Shown here in pieces: positions 44,731 to 53,434 of a stretch of DNA of 64,000 nt. Below the pieces are notes generated by a model, which saw only the letters and a list, made by a program, of their open reading frames with translations, ran no database searches and was not told the DNA's origin. The first letter of the stretch is position 1, and each line of letters starts with the position of its first letter. Origin of the DNA: Planktothrix serta PCC 8927. GTDB taxonomy: Bacteria > Cyanobacteriota > Cyanobacteriia > Cyanobacteriales > Microcoleaceae. The position numbers and the translations under genes were made by a program. The DNA is taken from positions 163,930-227,929 of the forward strand of contig NZ_LR734824.1 in NCBI RefSeq assembly GCF_900010725.2, in the 5' to 3' direction.

Positions 44731-45849
44731 ATGTCAAGACCAACTGTCTATTTAGCGATTACCAATCATGGATTTGGTCATGCTGTGCGATCTGCTGCTG
44801 TCGCCAATGAAATTCAAAAGCGTTGTCCTGATGTGTTATTAATTTTAGTGACAACAGCCCCTCGATGGTTATTAGAGTCTTATATTGAGGGGGATTTTAT
44901 TGTCCGTCCCCGTGCTTTGGATGTGGGGGTGGTGCAGTCTGATAGTTTAACAATGGATCAAGCCGCAACCCTACAGCAATGGCAACAAATTCGTCAACAA
45001 GAACGTTCAATTATTGCCGGGGAAGTTGGTTTTATTAAACAAAATCAAGTTAATTTAATTTTAGCCGATATTCCCCCCCTCGCTACCCAAATTGCTCAAG
45101 CTGCCGGAATTCCTTGTTGGATGATGGGTAATTTTGGCTGGGATTTTATCTATCGAGATTGGGGGGAAGAGTTTATAGAATTAGCGGATTGGATTGTCAG
45201 TTGTTTTAGTCAGTGCGATCGCTTATTTCGCTTTCCCCTCCATGAATCCATGACGGCTTTTCCCCATCAAATTGATGTCGGTTTAACCGGAGGAAATTCT
45301 CGGTTTAATTTAGATGATTTACGAGAAAAATTAGCTATTACTACTCCCCCGGAAAAAACAATATTATTAACCTTTGGAGGTTTGGGATTAACGGCTCTCC
45401 CTTATTATAATATTGAACGGTTCTCTGATTATACATTTATTAGTTTTGATCCTAATTTACCTCGGTTTCCGAATTTAATTCAAGTCAGTAACTTTCTAGA
45501 ATTACCCGATATTCATTCCCATCTGTTTCGCTTGCGTCCGGTAGATTTAATGCCTCTATGTGGACGAGTTATTTCTAAACCAGGATATAGTACCTTTGCG
45601 GAAGCATTACGCTTAGATATTCCCATCGTTTCTCTGACCAGAGATGGATTTGCTGAAGCCCCTGTTTTATTAGACTGGTTGCAAAATTATGGGACTCATC
45701 AAATTATAACGGCGACGGAATTCTTTGAAAAAGATTGGGATTTTCTGCATCAACCTGTACAAAAACCTCGCTTATCTCAAGAATTAGATAAAAATGGCAA
45801 TGAAGCCATCGCTCAAGGGGTGGTTGACTATCTTTTGAATTCACTTTAA
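44731..45849 (+). CDS. GT-B glycosyltransferase-like protein
   Basis: A 372-residue protein with two Rossmann halves. The N-terminal motif AITNHGFGHAVRSAAVANEI is the glycine-rich acceptor loop of MurG-like GT-B enzymes. The C-terminal half has ILLTFGGLGLTAL and the donor-binding SKPGYSTFAEALRLDIPIV. It resembles the nucleotide-sugar-binding module also seen in L-arabinokinase-type proteins. Substrates unknown. It is followed by a small hairpin and yjbQ. Confidence 0.75.
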   Translation: MSRPTVYLAITNHGFGHAVRSAAVANEIQKRCPDVLLILVTTAPRWLLESYIEGDFIVRPRALDVGVVQSDSLTMDQAATLQQWQQIRQQERSIIAGEVGFIKQNQVNLILADIPPLATQIAQAAGIPCWMMGNFGWDFIYRDWGEEFIELADWIVSCFSQCDRLFRFPLHESMTAFPHQIDVGLTGGNSRFNLDDLREKLAITTPPEKTILLTFGGLGLTALPYYNIERFSDYTFISFDPNLPRFPNLIQVSNFLELPDIHSHLFRLRPVDLMPLCGRVISKPGYSTFAEALRLDIPIVSLTRDGFAEAPVLLDWLQNYGTHQIITATEFFEKDWDFLHQPVQKPRLSQELDKNGNEAIAQGVVDYLLNSL

Positions 45850-45864
45850 AATTTAAGGGGAATA

Positions 45865-45880
45865 AAGCCCTGAAGGGCTT
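45865..45880 (+). terminator. Short hairpin between the GT-B gene and yjbQ
   Basis: AAGCCC-TGAA-GGGCTT, a 6-bp stem with a tetraloop, 16 bp after the glycosyltransferase stop. There is no T-run, so it may attenuate or protect rather than end transcription. Confidence 0.35.
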
Positions 45881-45896
45881 ACTACGGGTTTTAATT

Positions 45897-46313
45897 ATGA
45901 CTCATTATCAAGAAATTTTGGATATTCAAACCAGTGGTAAATCATTTTCTAATATTACCCATTATGTGCAGGAAGTTGTTAAAAATTCTGGGCTAAAAAT
46001 TGGAATCTGTCATTTATTTTTACGCCATACTTCCGCGAGTTTAATTATTCAAGAAAATGCTGATCCTGATGTTTTAAGAGATTTAGAGAACTTTTTATCA
46101 AAATTAGTTCCTGAAGGTAATTATTATATTCATGATGCGGAAGGTTTAGATGATATGCCTGCCCATATTAGAACAGTTCTCACCCATACTTCTGAACAAA
46201 TCCCCATTGCTCAAGGACGATTATTATTAGGAACTTGGCAAGGAATCTATGTCTGGGAACATCGTCGCCATCGTCATAACCGGGAATTAGTCGTACATAT
46301 TATGGGGGAATAA
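45897..46313 (+). CDS. YjbQ family protein (UPF0047)
   Basis: A 138-residue protein of the YjbQ / UPF0047 family, annotated as secondary thiamine-phosphate synthase enzyme because E. coli YjbQ has weak such activity. Signatures are HLFLRHTSASLIIQENADPDVLRDLENFL at about 40-68, the His in AEGLDDMPAHIRTVL, and the C-terminal LLLGTWQGIYVWEHRRHRH. The physiological role is not settled. It is close downstream of the GT-B gene on the same strand. Confidence 0.92.
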   Translation: MTHYQEILDIQTSGKSFSNITHYVQEVVKNSGLKIGICHLFLRHTSASLIIQENADPDVLRDLENFLSKLVPEGNYYIHDAEGLDDMPAHIRTVLTHTSEQIPIAQGRLLLGTWQGIYVWEHRRHRHNRELVVHIMGE

Positions 46314-46360
46314 TATTAACACATTATTTTAGGGGAATTATAGGTTATAATTTTGATTAA

Positions 46361-46651
46361 TTGGAAGCCTCACAAATAAATTGGAAGTCGATAGAAACAA
46401 TAATTGATGAAAATCGTAGTCGCAAGTTATTTTCATAATCTATAGCAATCCCAAATAGGTTGTAATATTTTATCGTAGGGGTTTGGTTTCCAAACCCAGG
46501 CGCAAAGAGGGTTTGGAAGGACATTACCCCTACAGAACTTTTCCATTTAGAAGAGGAGTTTCCCGGTCGTTACGTCGTTATTAGTACAACCAATATCAAG
46601 CATTTAGGGTTGTTTTCCAATGCTCAAGAATGGCAAGATATTAGTTATTAA
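46361..46651 (+). pseudogene. Possible gene remnant split by a small repeat element
   Basis: Two protein-like open stretches flank a repeat. The left one (46361-46438) ends ETIIDENRSRKLFS-stop, and the right one (46535-46651) reads ELFHLEEEFPGRYVVISTTN and ends GLFSNAQEWQDISY-stop. The LF segments could have been adjacent before insertion of the roughly 95-bp element at 46441-46534. The tail loosely resembles the C-terminus of some PIN-domain toxins from memory. No start codon is left. Confidence 0.35.
46441..46533 (+). repeat. Dispersed TATAGC-type repeat, copy 2, with inner hairpins
   Basis: It starts TATAGCAATCCCAAATAGGT as at 5536. It then holds a perfect hairpin GGGTTTGG/CCAAACCC (46479-46497), nested in GTAGGGGT (46475-46482) and ACCCCTAC (46526-46533). 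The palindromic build suggests a small mobile repeat. Confidence 0.55.
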
Positions 46652-46664
46652 ATCTCTAGTTACA

Positions 46665-46702
46665 GTGGGGTGAGTCAGTGAATTCCTTCTAACTCACCCC
46701 AC
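46665..46702 (-). terminator. Hairpin terminator after hemL
   Basis: Perfect 11-bp arms GTGGGGTGAGT (46665-46675) and ACTCACCCCAC (46692-46702) directly beyond the hemL stop on the minus strand. GC-rich stem, weak T-run. Confidence 0.6.
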
Positions 46703-46710
46703 CCCAAAAC

Positions 46711-48006
46711 TTACAAACTAGACATCACTTCTCTAGCGGCTGCTAAAGTTTTATCAATATCTTCATCCGTATGAGCTAAAGACGTAAACCCGGCTTCAAA
46801 TTGAGAAGGAGCTAAATAAATTCCCCGTTCTAACATTCCCCGATGGAAACGACTAAATTTAGCTAAATCGGATTTTTTCGCATCCTCATAATTATGGATT
46901 GGCCCTTCAGTAAAGAACAAGCCAAACATTCCACTAATTTGTCCGCCACAAGCCGCATGACCTGTTTCTTTGGCTATTTTTAACAACCCCGCACTTAATT
47001 TTTTGGTGATTTTATCCAAATATTCATAAGTTCCAGGTTTTTGCAATAACTCTAGGGTTTTTATCCCTGCTGTCATCGCCAACGGATTTCCTGATAAGGT
47101 TCCCGCTTGATACATCGGGCCAGCCGGAGCCACCATTGACATAATATCCCGACGTCCGCCATAGGCCCCCACAGGTAAACCGCCGCCAATGACTTTCCCC
47201 AATGTGGTTAAATCTGGTGTCACCCCAAATTTCTCCTGAACCCCGCCATAAGCAATGCGAAACCCGGTCATCACCTCATCAAACACCAATAAAGCCCCAT
47301 TTTCCTTGGTCAGAACTCGTAGACCTTCCAAAAATCCGGCATCAGGAGGAATAAAACCAGCATTGCCTACAATCGGTTCTAGGATGACTCCCGCAATTTC
47401 GCCCGGATTTTCATTAAATAGCTCTTTGACCGCTTCTAGGTCATTGTAAGGGGCGGTGAGGGTACTAATGGTAACGGCTTTAGGAACTCCAGGAGAGTCG
47501 GGTAAACCTAAGGTAGCGACCCCGGAACCCGCTTTCACTAAGAACATATCTCCATGTCCGTGATAGCAGCCTTCAAATTTAATCAGCTTATCCCGTCCGG
47601 TGAAGGCTCGCATCAAACGCAAGACCGACAAACAGGCTTCCGTTCCCGAATTGACAAATCGTACCATTTCCACGCTAGGAACGGCATCAATCACCATTTC
47701 AGCTAAAATATTCTCTAATACGCAAGGAGCCCCGAAACTGGTACCTTTTTCTAAGGCTTCTTTCAAGGCGTTGATCACATCGGGATGGGTATGACCGCAA
47801 ATGGCAGGCCCCCAGGAGCCAACATAATCAATATATTGATTCCCGTCAACATCCCAAGCATAAGCGCCTTTGACTCGCTCAAAGACAATGGGTTGTCCGC
47901 CGACCGACTTAAACGCCCGCACAGGAGAGTTTACACCTCCCGGCATAATTTTTTGGGCGGCGGCAAAGATTTCTTCTGATTTTGTGGTTGTTAAGGGTAT
48001 GGTCAC
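46711..48006 (-). CDS. hemL: Glutamate-1-semialdehyde 2,1-aminomutase
   Basis: A 431-residue class III aminotransferase-fold enzyme that makes 5-aminolevulinate, the precursor of haem, chlorophyll and phycobilins. The N-terminal [12 protein letters not shown], the PLP pocket [15 protein letters not shown] and DEVMTGFR, and the Schiff-base lysine Lys271 in [18 protein letters not shown] are all present. Length and motifs are canonical. It stands as a single gene with a hairpin after it. Confidence 0.98.
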   Translation of the reverse strand: MTIPLTTTKSEEIFAAAQKIMPGGVNSPVRAFKSVGGQPIVFERVKGAYAWDVDGNQYIDYVGSWGPAICGHTHPDVINALKEALEKGTSFGAPCVLENILAEMVIDAVPSVEMVRFVNSGTEACLSVLRLMRAFTGRDKLIKFEGCYHGHGDMFLVKAGSGVATLGLPDSPGVPKAVTISTLTAPYNDLEAVKELFNENPGEIAGVILEPIVGNAGFIPPDAGFLEGLRVLTKENGALLVFDEVMTGFRIAYGGVQEKFGVTPDLTTLGKVIGGGLPVGAYGGRRDIMSMVAPAGPMYQAGTLSGNPLAMTAGIKTLELLQKPGTYEYLDKITKKLSAGLLKIAKETGHAACGGQISGMFGLFFTEGPIHNYEDAKKSDLAKFSRFHRGMLERGIYLAPSQFEAGFTSLAHTDEDIDKTLAAAREVMSSL

Positions 48007-48145
48007 TCTGAGATAATCTCCTTAAAGGTCTATTGTTTGGGTGGATGCGTTAAAAACGATCAGAATATGGCTTTTACTAGGTATAGCCAAACCAACAAGA
48101 TGATATTGTAGTCAAGTTAGGGATCTGGTTGTATTGGGTAAATTT

Positions 48146-48721
48146 ATGTCACGGTTAAAACCCCTAGAGTTAAGCCTGTTGAGTGGGATTGATACAATTC
48201 GTTACAACGAAAAAGGATTGATTCTAGCCGTTATCCAAGATTGTTTAGAAGGAACGGTGTTTACTTGGGTTTGGATGAATGCAGAAACCTTAGAAAAAAC
48301 TTTAACCTCTCAGCAAGTTTGGTATTGTCAAGATCCAGAAATTCTGCTCTGGAATTCGGAAATTTTTGTCAACGAAATTCGCTACATTGATGAGAACCCG
48401 ATGATAATTATTGGGGTTGAAGCACAGCATCAGGAGTTATCAGGAAATACGTTATCGGGATTATTTGATGTGATTTGCGAACGTCGAGACTATCCACAAT
48501 TAGAATCTTACACTTGTAAATTATTAGCCGGAGGAGATAATAAAATCCTCAAAAAAATTGGGGAAGAATCTGCTGAGGTGGTGATGGCTTGTAAGGACAA
48601 AGATAAAGATGCGATCGCCTCAGAAGTTGCGGATTTATTTTATCATACTTTAGTGGCTTTAGCCTACCACCATGTTGATTTAAGAGACGTTTACCAAAAG
48701 TTAGAAGAACGCCGAAATTGA
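48146..48721 (+). CDS. Phosphoribosyl-ATP pyrophosphatase (HisE) with vestigial HisI domain
   Basis: The ATG at 48146 is preferred over a TTG 12 bp upstream; 191 residues. The C-terminal 90 residues are an intact HisE domain (LLAGGDNKILKKIGEESAEVVMAC, EVADLFYHTLVAL). The first 100 residues align in order with HisI (IRYNEKGLILAVIQDCLEGTVFTWVWMNAETLEKTL). They lack the HisI metal and catalytic motifs, namely the WSRSR, CDxDA and CHTG signatures. The protein should still hydrolyse PR-ATP in histidine synthesis, but is not expected to do the cyclohydrolase step. Normal cyanobacterial HisIE is active in both. Confidence 0.78.
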   Translation: MSRLKPLELSLLSGIDTIRYNEKGLILAVIQDCLEGTVFTWVWMNAETLEKTLTSQQVWYCQDPEILLWNSEIFVNEIRYIDENPMIIIGVEAQHQELSGNTLSGLFDVICERRDYPQLESYTCKLLAGGDNKILKKIGEESAEVVMACKDKDKDAIASEVADLFYHTLVALAYHHVDLRDVYQKLEERRN

Positions 48722-48987
48722 CATTCTCCACTAAACTAATACTTCAATACTTATTATTTTTTTGTCATTACTATTAAATAGTAATATCGGTGGCGGAACT
48801 GGGGATCAGAAAACTCTCCGGTGCATTTTACTTAAATCCACCATAAATAAATGTAAAAATCCCCTAAAAACTGCCTCAAACCCCGAAAAAACAGGATTTT
48901 TCTGAAACGGTATCCAGTGTTACCCTAGATAAATTTGGTGAAATCTACTATAATTAAAGGGACAACACTCACCAAGGAGGCGACGCT
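48722..48987 (+). promoter_or_regulatory. Structured 5' region of pncB
   Basis: No gene is seen. At 48789-48842 a GGTGG/CCACC pair encloses an inner GGGGA/TCTCC pair. A purine-rich CAAGGAGG ribosome-binding site precedes the pncB ATG. The fold could be regulatory, but no known riboswitch class was recognised. Confidence 0.35.
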
Positions 48988-50409
48988 ATGAGTACCGTCC
49001 TGTCTGCTCTTAACGTTCAGGAAACCTGGGAAGACCCCGACCTGAATCTTACCCCTGATGATTATAGTCTATTGACCGACCTCTACCAACTGACGATGAT
49101 TGCCTGTTACACCGGGGAAGGACTCGACCAACGACAGGCCAGTTTTGAACTATTTACGCGAAAATTGCCAGAGGGGTTTGGCTATTTAATTGCGATGGGA
49201 CTGGCCCAAGCTCTCGAATATTTAGAGAAATTCCGTTTCACTGAAGCCCAACTTCACGCCCTCCAGTCTACGGGACTGTTTACCCACGCTCCCCAGGAGT
49301 TTTGGTCACTGCTGGCTACCGGACGCTTTACTGGGGATGTGTGGGCGGTGTCGGAAGGGACGGCTATTTTTGCGAACCAACCCTTTTTGAGAATAGAAGC
49401 TCCCCTGTGGCAAGCTCAGTTAATTGAAACTTATCTATTAAATACGATTAATTATCAAACCTTAATTGCTACCCGGGCAGCGAGGTTGCGGGATGTGGCG
49501 GGGCCAAAAGCGACGTTATTAGAATTTGGCACTAGGCGGGCTTTTAGTCCCCAGGCGTCTTTGTGGGCGGCGAGGGCGGCTTTAGCTGGAGGGTTGGATG
49601 CGACCTCTAACGTTTTAGCGGCGTTGAAATTGGGCCGGAAACCGACGGGAACGATGGCCCATGCGTTGGTGATGGCAATTTCGGCTTTAGAAGGGTCAGA
49701 AACTCAAGCGTTTACGGCTTTTCATCGCTATTTTCCAGGGGCGCCTTTATTAATCGATACCTATAATACAATTGATGCCGCCCGGAAACTTTCAGAACAG
49801 GTAAAACGGGGGGAAATTGAGTTAAAAGGGGTGCGTTTAGATTCGGGGGATTTAGTTAGTTTATCACAGGAAGTGCGATCGCTTTTACCGAATATTCCGA
49901 TTTTTGCCAGTGGCGATTTAGATGAGTATGAAATCGCCCGTTTACAAGCAGCTGGGGCGATTATTGATGGTTATGGTTTGGGGACAAAATTAGTAACGGG
50001 AATTCCAGTAAATGGGGTTTATAAGTTAGTTGAAATTCAGGGAAAACCCGTGATGAAGGAAGCTACGGGAAAGGTGACTTATCCAGGGAAAAAGCAAATT
50101 TTTAGAACCTTAAAACAGGGTCAATTTATCGCTGATGAAATTGGGTTAATTACAGAACCAATAAAAGCTGAATCTTGGCATTATTCTAATGTGCAATCAA
50201 TATTTCCGTCACGGATACCGTTAATGCGGTTAGTGATGAAGCAAGGAAAACGACTTTATTCCACAGAATCGTTAACAGAAATTGCTGAACGCACGGCAAA
50301 ATCCGTTGCCAGTTTACCCTCAGAAACCCGATGTTTAAATCATCCGGTTTCCCCGACGATTCAAATTTCTCCAGCGTTACAAAAATTAACAGAAACCACC
50401 CGTCATTAA
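48988..50409 (+). CDS. pncB: Nicotinate phosphoribosyltransferase
   Basis: A 473-residue enzyme that joins nicotinate to PRPP, the entry step of the Preiss-Handler NAD salvage route. Family motifs are LLTDLYQLTMIACY near residue 28, ELFTRKLPEGFGYLIAMG, EFGTRRAFSPQASLWAARAAL (nicotinate site), TMAHALVMA and VRLDSGDL. It is the first gene of a plus-strand cluster with an ADP-ribosylglycohydrolase, nadD and an NrtR-like regulator, which suggests joint control of NAD turnover. Confidence 0.95.
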   Translation: MSTVLSALNVQETWEDPDLNLTPDDYSLLTDLYQLTMIACYTGEGLDQRQASFELFTRKLPEGFGYLIAMGLAQALEYLEKFRFTEAQLHALQSTGLFTHAPQEFWSLLATGRFTGDVWAVSEGTAIFANQPFLRIEAPLWQAQLIETYLLNTINYQTLIATRAARLRDVAGPKATLLEFGTRRAFSPQASLWAARAALAGGLDATSNVLAALKLGRKPTGTMAHALVMAISALEGSETQAFTAFHRYFPGAPLLIDTYNTIDAARKLSEQVKRGEIELKGVRLDSGDLVSLSQEVRSLLPNIPIFASGDLDEYEIARLQAAGAIIDGYGLGTKLVTGIPVNGVYKLVEIQGKPVMKEATGKVTYPGKKQIFRTLKQGQFIADEIGLITEPIKAESWHYSNVQSIFPSRIPLMRLVMKQGKRLYSTESLTEIAERTAKSVASLPSETRCLNHPVSPTIQISPALQKLTETTRH

Positions 50410-50550
50410 TTGTTGTAGAATGGGAACAATCCACAGGAAACTGCTACCTATTGAAACCGATAATTGATATCAGATGGGGGTGAGAGTGTCAAGCGTCCTA
50501 CAAATGGGAAGGGATGGATAAATGATGATAGGGAGGAATCAATTTTAAAT

Positions 50551-51501
50551 ATGAAAAAATCAGCTATTTTATCCGGTTTAATGGGGGTTTGTGTCGGTGA
50601 TGCTCTAGGCGTTCCCGTAGAATTTTCTAGCCGCCAAGAACGTCTTCAAAATCCGATCACAACTATGACGGGACAGGGAACCTATCGACAACCTCCGGGC
50701 ACTTGGTCGGATGATAGTTCGTTAACATTATGTTTAGCAGATAGTCTCTGTCAGGGATATAATTTAAAAACGATCGCCGATTCTTTTAGTCGTTGGCGCT
50801 ATCAGCAAGAATGGACACCTCATGGCGTGGTATTTGATATTGGCGGAACAACAAATCAAGCCATTAGAAATATCTTAAATGGGGTTAATCCTGTGGAAGC
50901 GGGAGAAACCCATGAACGCAGTAATGGAAATGGTTCATTGATGCGAATTTTACCGATGGTGTATTTAGCTTCCACCGTTTCTTTCTATCAATTAATCCAG
51001 TGGGTTCATGAATGTTCCTGTTTAACCCATGCTCATGTCCGATCTCAAATTGGTTGCGGGATTTATATTAGTATTGCGGTTAAGTTACTCCAAGGTTTAG
51101 ATCTAAAATCGGCTTACCTTGAAGGAATAGAAGCCGTAAAACCGATTTATTATCATCCCAGTTTAACTGTAGAAACTTCTCGGTTTGAACGGGTTTTAAC
51201 AGGCAAAATTGATCAGTTATCAATGGGTCAAATTGAATCCAGTGGCTATGTGATTCATACCTTAGAAGCGTCTTTATGGTGTTTATTAACGACATCTTCT
51301 TACGCTGAAGCCGTTCTCAAAGCCGTTAATTTAGGAGAAGATACCGACACGACCGCAGCCGTAACCGGAGGTTTAGCAGGACTCTATTATGGGTGGGAAA
51401 ATATTCCCTCAGAATGGGTGGAACAAATTGCTCGCAAAGATGATATTATTGCTTTAGCTGATCGGTTAGAACAAGCGATTTTCTCAACAACTGAGTCCTG
51501 A
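50551..51501 (+). CDS. ADP-ribosylglycohydrolase family protein
   Basis: The ATG at 50551 is chosen because family homology begins at once (LSGLMGVCVGDALGVPVEF) and a GGGAGGAA ribosome-binding site lies 14 bp before; 316 residues. The two binuclear-metal sites are present: the N-terminal GTWSDDSSLTLCLADSL and the C-terminal GEDTDTTAAVTGGLAGLYYG. Members remove ADP-ribose from proteins or activate dinitrogenase reductase (DraG). Here the NAD-gene neighbourhood points to recycling of ADP-ribose groups. Confidence 0.9.
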   Translation: MKKSAILSGLMGVCVGDALGVPVEFSSRQERLQNPITTMTGQGTYRQPPGTWSDDSSLTLCLADSLCQGYNLKTIADSFSRWRYQQEWTPHGVVFDIGGTTNQAIRNILNGVNPVEAGETHERSNGNGSLMRILPMVYLASTVSFYQLIQWVHECSCLTHAHVRSQIGCGIYISIAVKLLQGLDLKSAYLEGIEAVKPIYYHPSLTVETSRFERVLTGKIDQLSMGQIESSGYVIHTLEASLWCLLTTSSYAEAVLKAVNLGEDTDTTAAVTGGLAGLYYGWENIPSEWVEQIARKDDIIALADRLEQAIFSTTES

Positions 51502-51538
51502 TTTTGTTAAGAAAGGTGAGTTAAATTCAAACCCAAAA

Positions 51539-52111
51539 ATGACTAAAATTGCCCTATTTGGAACCAGTGCAGACCCTCCAACCGCAGGACATCAAGCCAT
51601 TCTATTTTGGCTGTCTCAACGGTTTGATAAAGTTGTGGTTTGGGCATCGGATAATCCCTTTAAAACTCACCAAACATCATTAAAACATCGCATGGCAATG
51701 TTATCATTATTAATTGAGGAAATTAACACCTCTAAGCAAAATATTGCTCTGCATCCTGAATTGAGTCATCGCCGAACCTTAGAAACCTTAAAAGGAGCTA
51801 AAAACTATTGGCCTGATGCAGAATATACCTTAGTTGTGGGTTCAGACTTAGTACAACAAATTCCCCATTGGTATCAAATAGAAACCCTGTTAAAACAGGT
51901 ACAATTATTAGTGATTCCTCGACCCGGTTATCAGGTAGAAGAAACAGATTTAGAGCCTCTGCAAAGCTTAGGAAAAAAAGTTAAAATTGCCACCCTGACA
52001 GGTTTACCCGTTTCCTCAACAAACTATCGCCAGACCGGGGATATTGATGTCTTACCTTCTCCTGTACAAGCCTATATTAACCAAGAACAGTTGTATGAGT
52101 ATACCCGTTAA
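51539..52111 (+). CDS. nadD: Nicotinate-nucleotide adenylyltransferase
   Basis: A 190-residue nucleotidyltransferase that makes deamido-NAD from nicotinate mononucleotide and ATP. The N-terminal ALFGTSADPPTAGHQAIL holds the ATP-binding TxxH-like motif with His17-type spacing, KTHQTSLKHRMAML follows, and VSSTNYRQ stands for the ISSTxIR motif. It starts 38 bp after the ADP-ribosylglycohydrolase gene on the same strand. Confidence 0.9.
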   Translation: MTKIALFGTSADPPTAGHQAILFWLSQRFDKVVVWASDNPFKTHQTSLKHRMAMLSLLIEEINTSKQNIALHPELSHRRTLETLKGAKNYWPDAEYTLVVGSDLVQQIPHWYQIETLLKQVQLLVIPRPGYQVEETDLEPLQSLGKKVKIATLTGLPVSSTNYRQTGDIDVLPSPVQAYINQEQLYEYTR

Positions 52112-52249
52112 AATTTTAAGATGAATCTGGAAACTAAAATTAATCTGACCATAATTTTTTATTGATTATTATTTTAATTTAAGTCATGAAAAGATTATAC
52201 CCAGACGGCAAAATTTTTCAAAGTAAAAACTTATTCTTGGGAGATATAA

Positions 52250-52984
52250 ATGGTTGGAAAAACTCAAAAAAAAGTATTATCGTCCCCATTAGAAAATTTT
52301 AAGGTTGGAGTTGATAATGTAATTTTTTCCGTTGATACTGGGCAAAATCGTCTCTTGGTTTTATTGGTAATGCGACAAGAAGAACCCTTTATTAATACTT
52401 GGAGTTTACCGGGAACTTTAGTTCAACAAGGGGAATCTTTAGAAGATGCAGCCTATCGAATTTTAGCCGAAAAAATTCGGGTCGAAAATTTATATTTAGA
52501 ACAATTATATACCTTTGGCGGGCCAAATCGTGATCCCAGAGAAGCCCCAGATAGTTATAATATTCGTTATTTATCCGTGAGTTATTTTGCTTTAGTTCGG
52601 TTTGAAGAAGCCGAATTAATTGCGGATAAAGTCACAGGAATTGCTTGGTATCCTATTGACAAAATTCCCCAGTTAGCTTTTGATCACAATCAAATTTTAG
52701 AATATGGTTATCGTCGATTACAAAATAAATTAGAATATAGTCCGGTTGCTTTTGATGTGTTACCAGAATTATTTACATTAGGGGATTTATATCAATTTTA
52801 TACAACAATTTTAGGCGAAGGTTTTTCCGATTATTCTAATTTTAGAACCCGGTTACTGAAGTTAGGATTTCTTTCGGATACGGGAGTAAAAACATCACGG
52901 GGAGCGGGTAGACCTGCAAGTTTATATCGATTTGATGCGGAAGCTTTTGCACCCTTAAAAGATAAACCTTTAGTATTTGTTTGA
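52250..52984 (+). CDS. NrtR-like transcriptional regulator (inactive Nudix + winged helix)
   Basis: A 244-residue protein. Residues 15-150 are a Nudix fold (VIFSVDTGQNRLLVLLVMRQEEPF, SLPGTLVQQGESLEDAAYRIL). The box is degenerate: the first Gly is Thr, RE is RI, and EE is EK, typical of NrtR regulators that sense ADP-ribose without hydrolysing it. The C-terminal 80 residues are a winged helix (FTLGDLYQFYTTILGEGFSDYSNFRTRLLKLGFL). It most likely represses the pncB-nadD genes just upstream. An active Nudix hydrolase is less likely. Confidence 0.85.
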   Translation: MVGKTQKKVLSSPLENFKVGVDNVIFSVDTGQNRLLVLLVMRQEEPFINTWSLPGTLVQQGESLEDAAYRILAEKIRVENLYLEQLYTFGGPNRDPREAPDSYNIRYLSVSYFALVRFEEAELIADKVTGIAWYPIDKIPQLAFDHNQILEYGYRRLQNKLEYSPVAFDVLPELFTLGDLYQFYTTILGEGFSDYSNFRTRLLKLGFLSDTGVKTSRGAGRPASLYRFDAEAFAPLKDKPLVFV

Positions 52985-53020
52985 TCTTGGCTTCTAACTC
53001 CCTATTTTTTAAAATTCTAC

Positions 53021-53248
53021 CTAGAATTCCTCTCTGATTTCAAGGGGAGGTTGTTCTCTCGATTCCATAAAATCTTCAGAAAATAGATTTAAACTTTCAA
53101 ATAAAGATTGCCAAGGATGATCTTTAGGAATTAAAATTAAAACATTTCCAATTTTTTTGAGATAAACTTCATCTCCAGAAAATTGATATTCTTCGGGTAA
53201 GACTAGAGTTTGTTCATTGCTATTTTTTAAAAGTTTAGCAGTATCCAT
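53021..53248 (-). CDS. VapB-type antitoxin (AbrB fold), toxin absent
   Basis: A 75-residue protein. The N-terminal half (MDTAKLLKNSNEQTLVLPEE, DEVYLKKIGNVLILIP) is a SpoVT/AbrB swapped-hairpin domain, as in VapB antitoxins. The C-terminal half (HPWQSLFESLNLFSEDFMESR) would be the toxin-binding tail. No vapC follows: only 36 bp separate its stop from the convergent NrtR gene. The gene start and upstream region are repeated exactly at 63717-64000. Confidence 0.85.
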   Translation of the reverse strand: MDTAKLLKNSNEQTLVLPEEYQFSGDEVYLKKIGNVLILIPKDHPWQSLFESLNLFSEDFMESREQPPLEIREEF

Positions 53249-53358
53249 TGCTTTAATATTATTGAATGTGGGTTAATATTATTATATCAAATATAAGGGT
53301 TTATTGGCTTAGTATCAAACAGTTGTGGGGTCAGAGTCGGTATCAGGAATAAAGAATT
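53075..53358. repeat. 284-bp exact direct repeat, copy 1
   Basis: Base-for-base identical by eye to 63717-64000 (offset 10,642 bp). It covers the first 57 or so codons of vapB plus 110 bp upstream. Copy 2 runs into the window end, so the full repeat may be longer. Confidence 0.95.
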
Positions 53359-53434
53359 TTGTTGACAACAGGTAAATTAAGGTATACTAATGTCTGAATT
53401 TCCTCCCCTATAATCTCAAAACCTATTGCATGGC

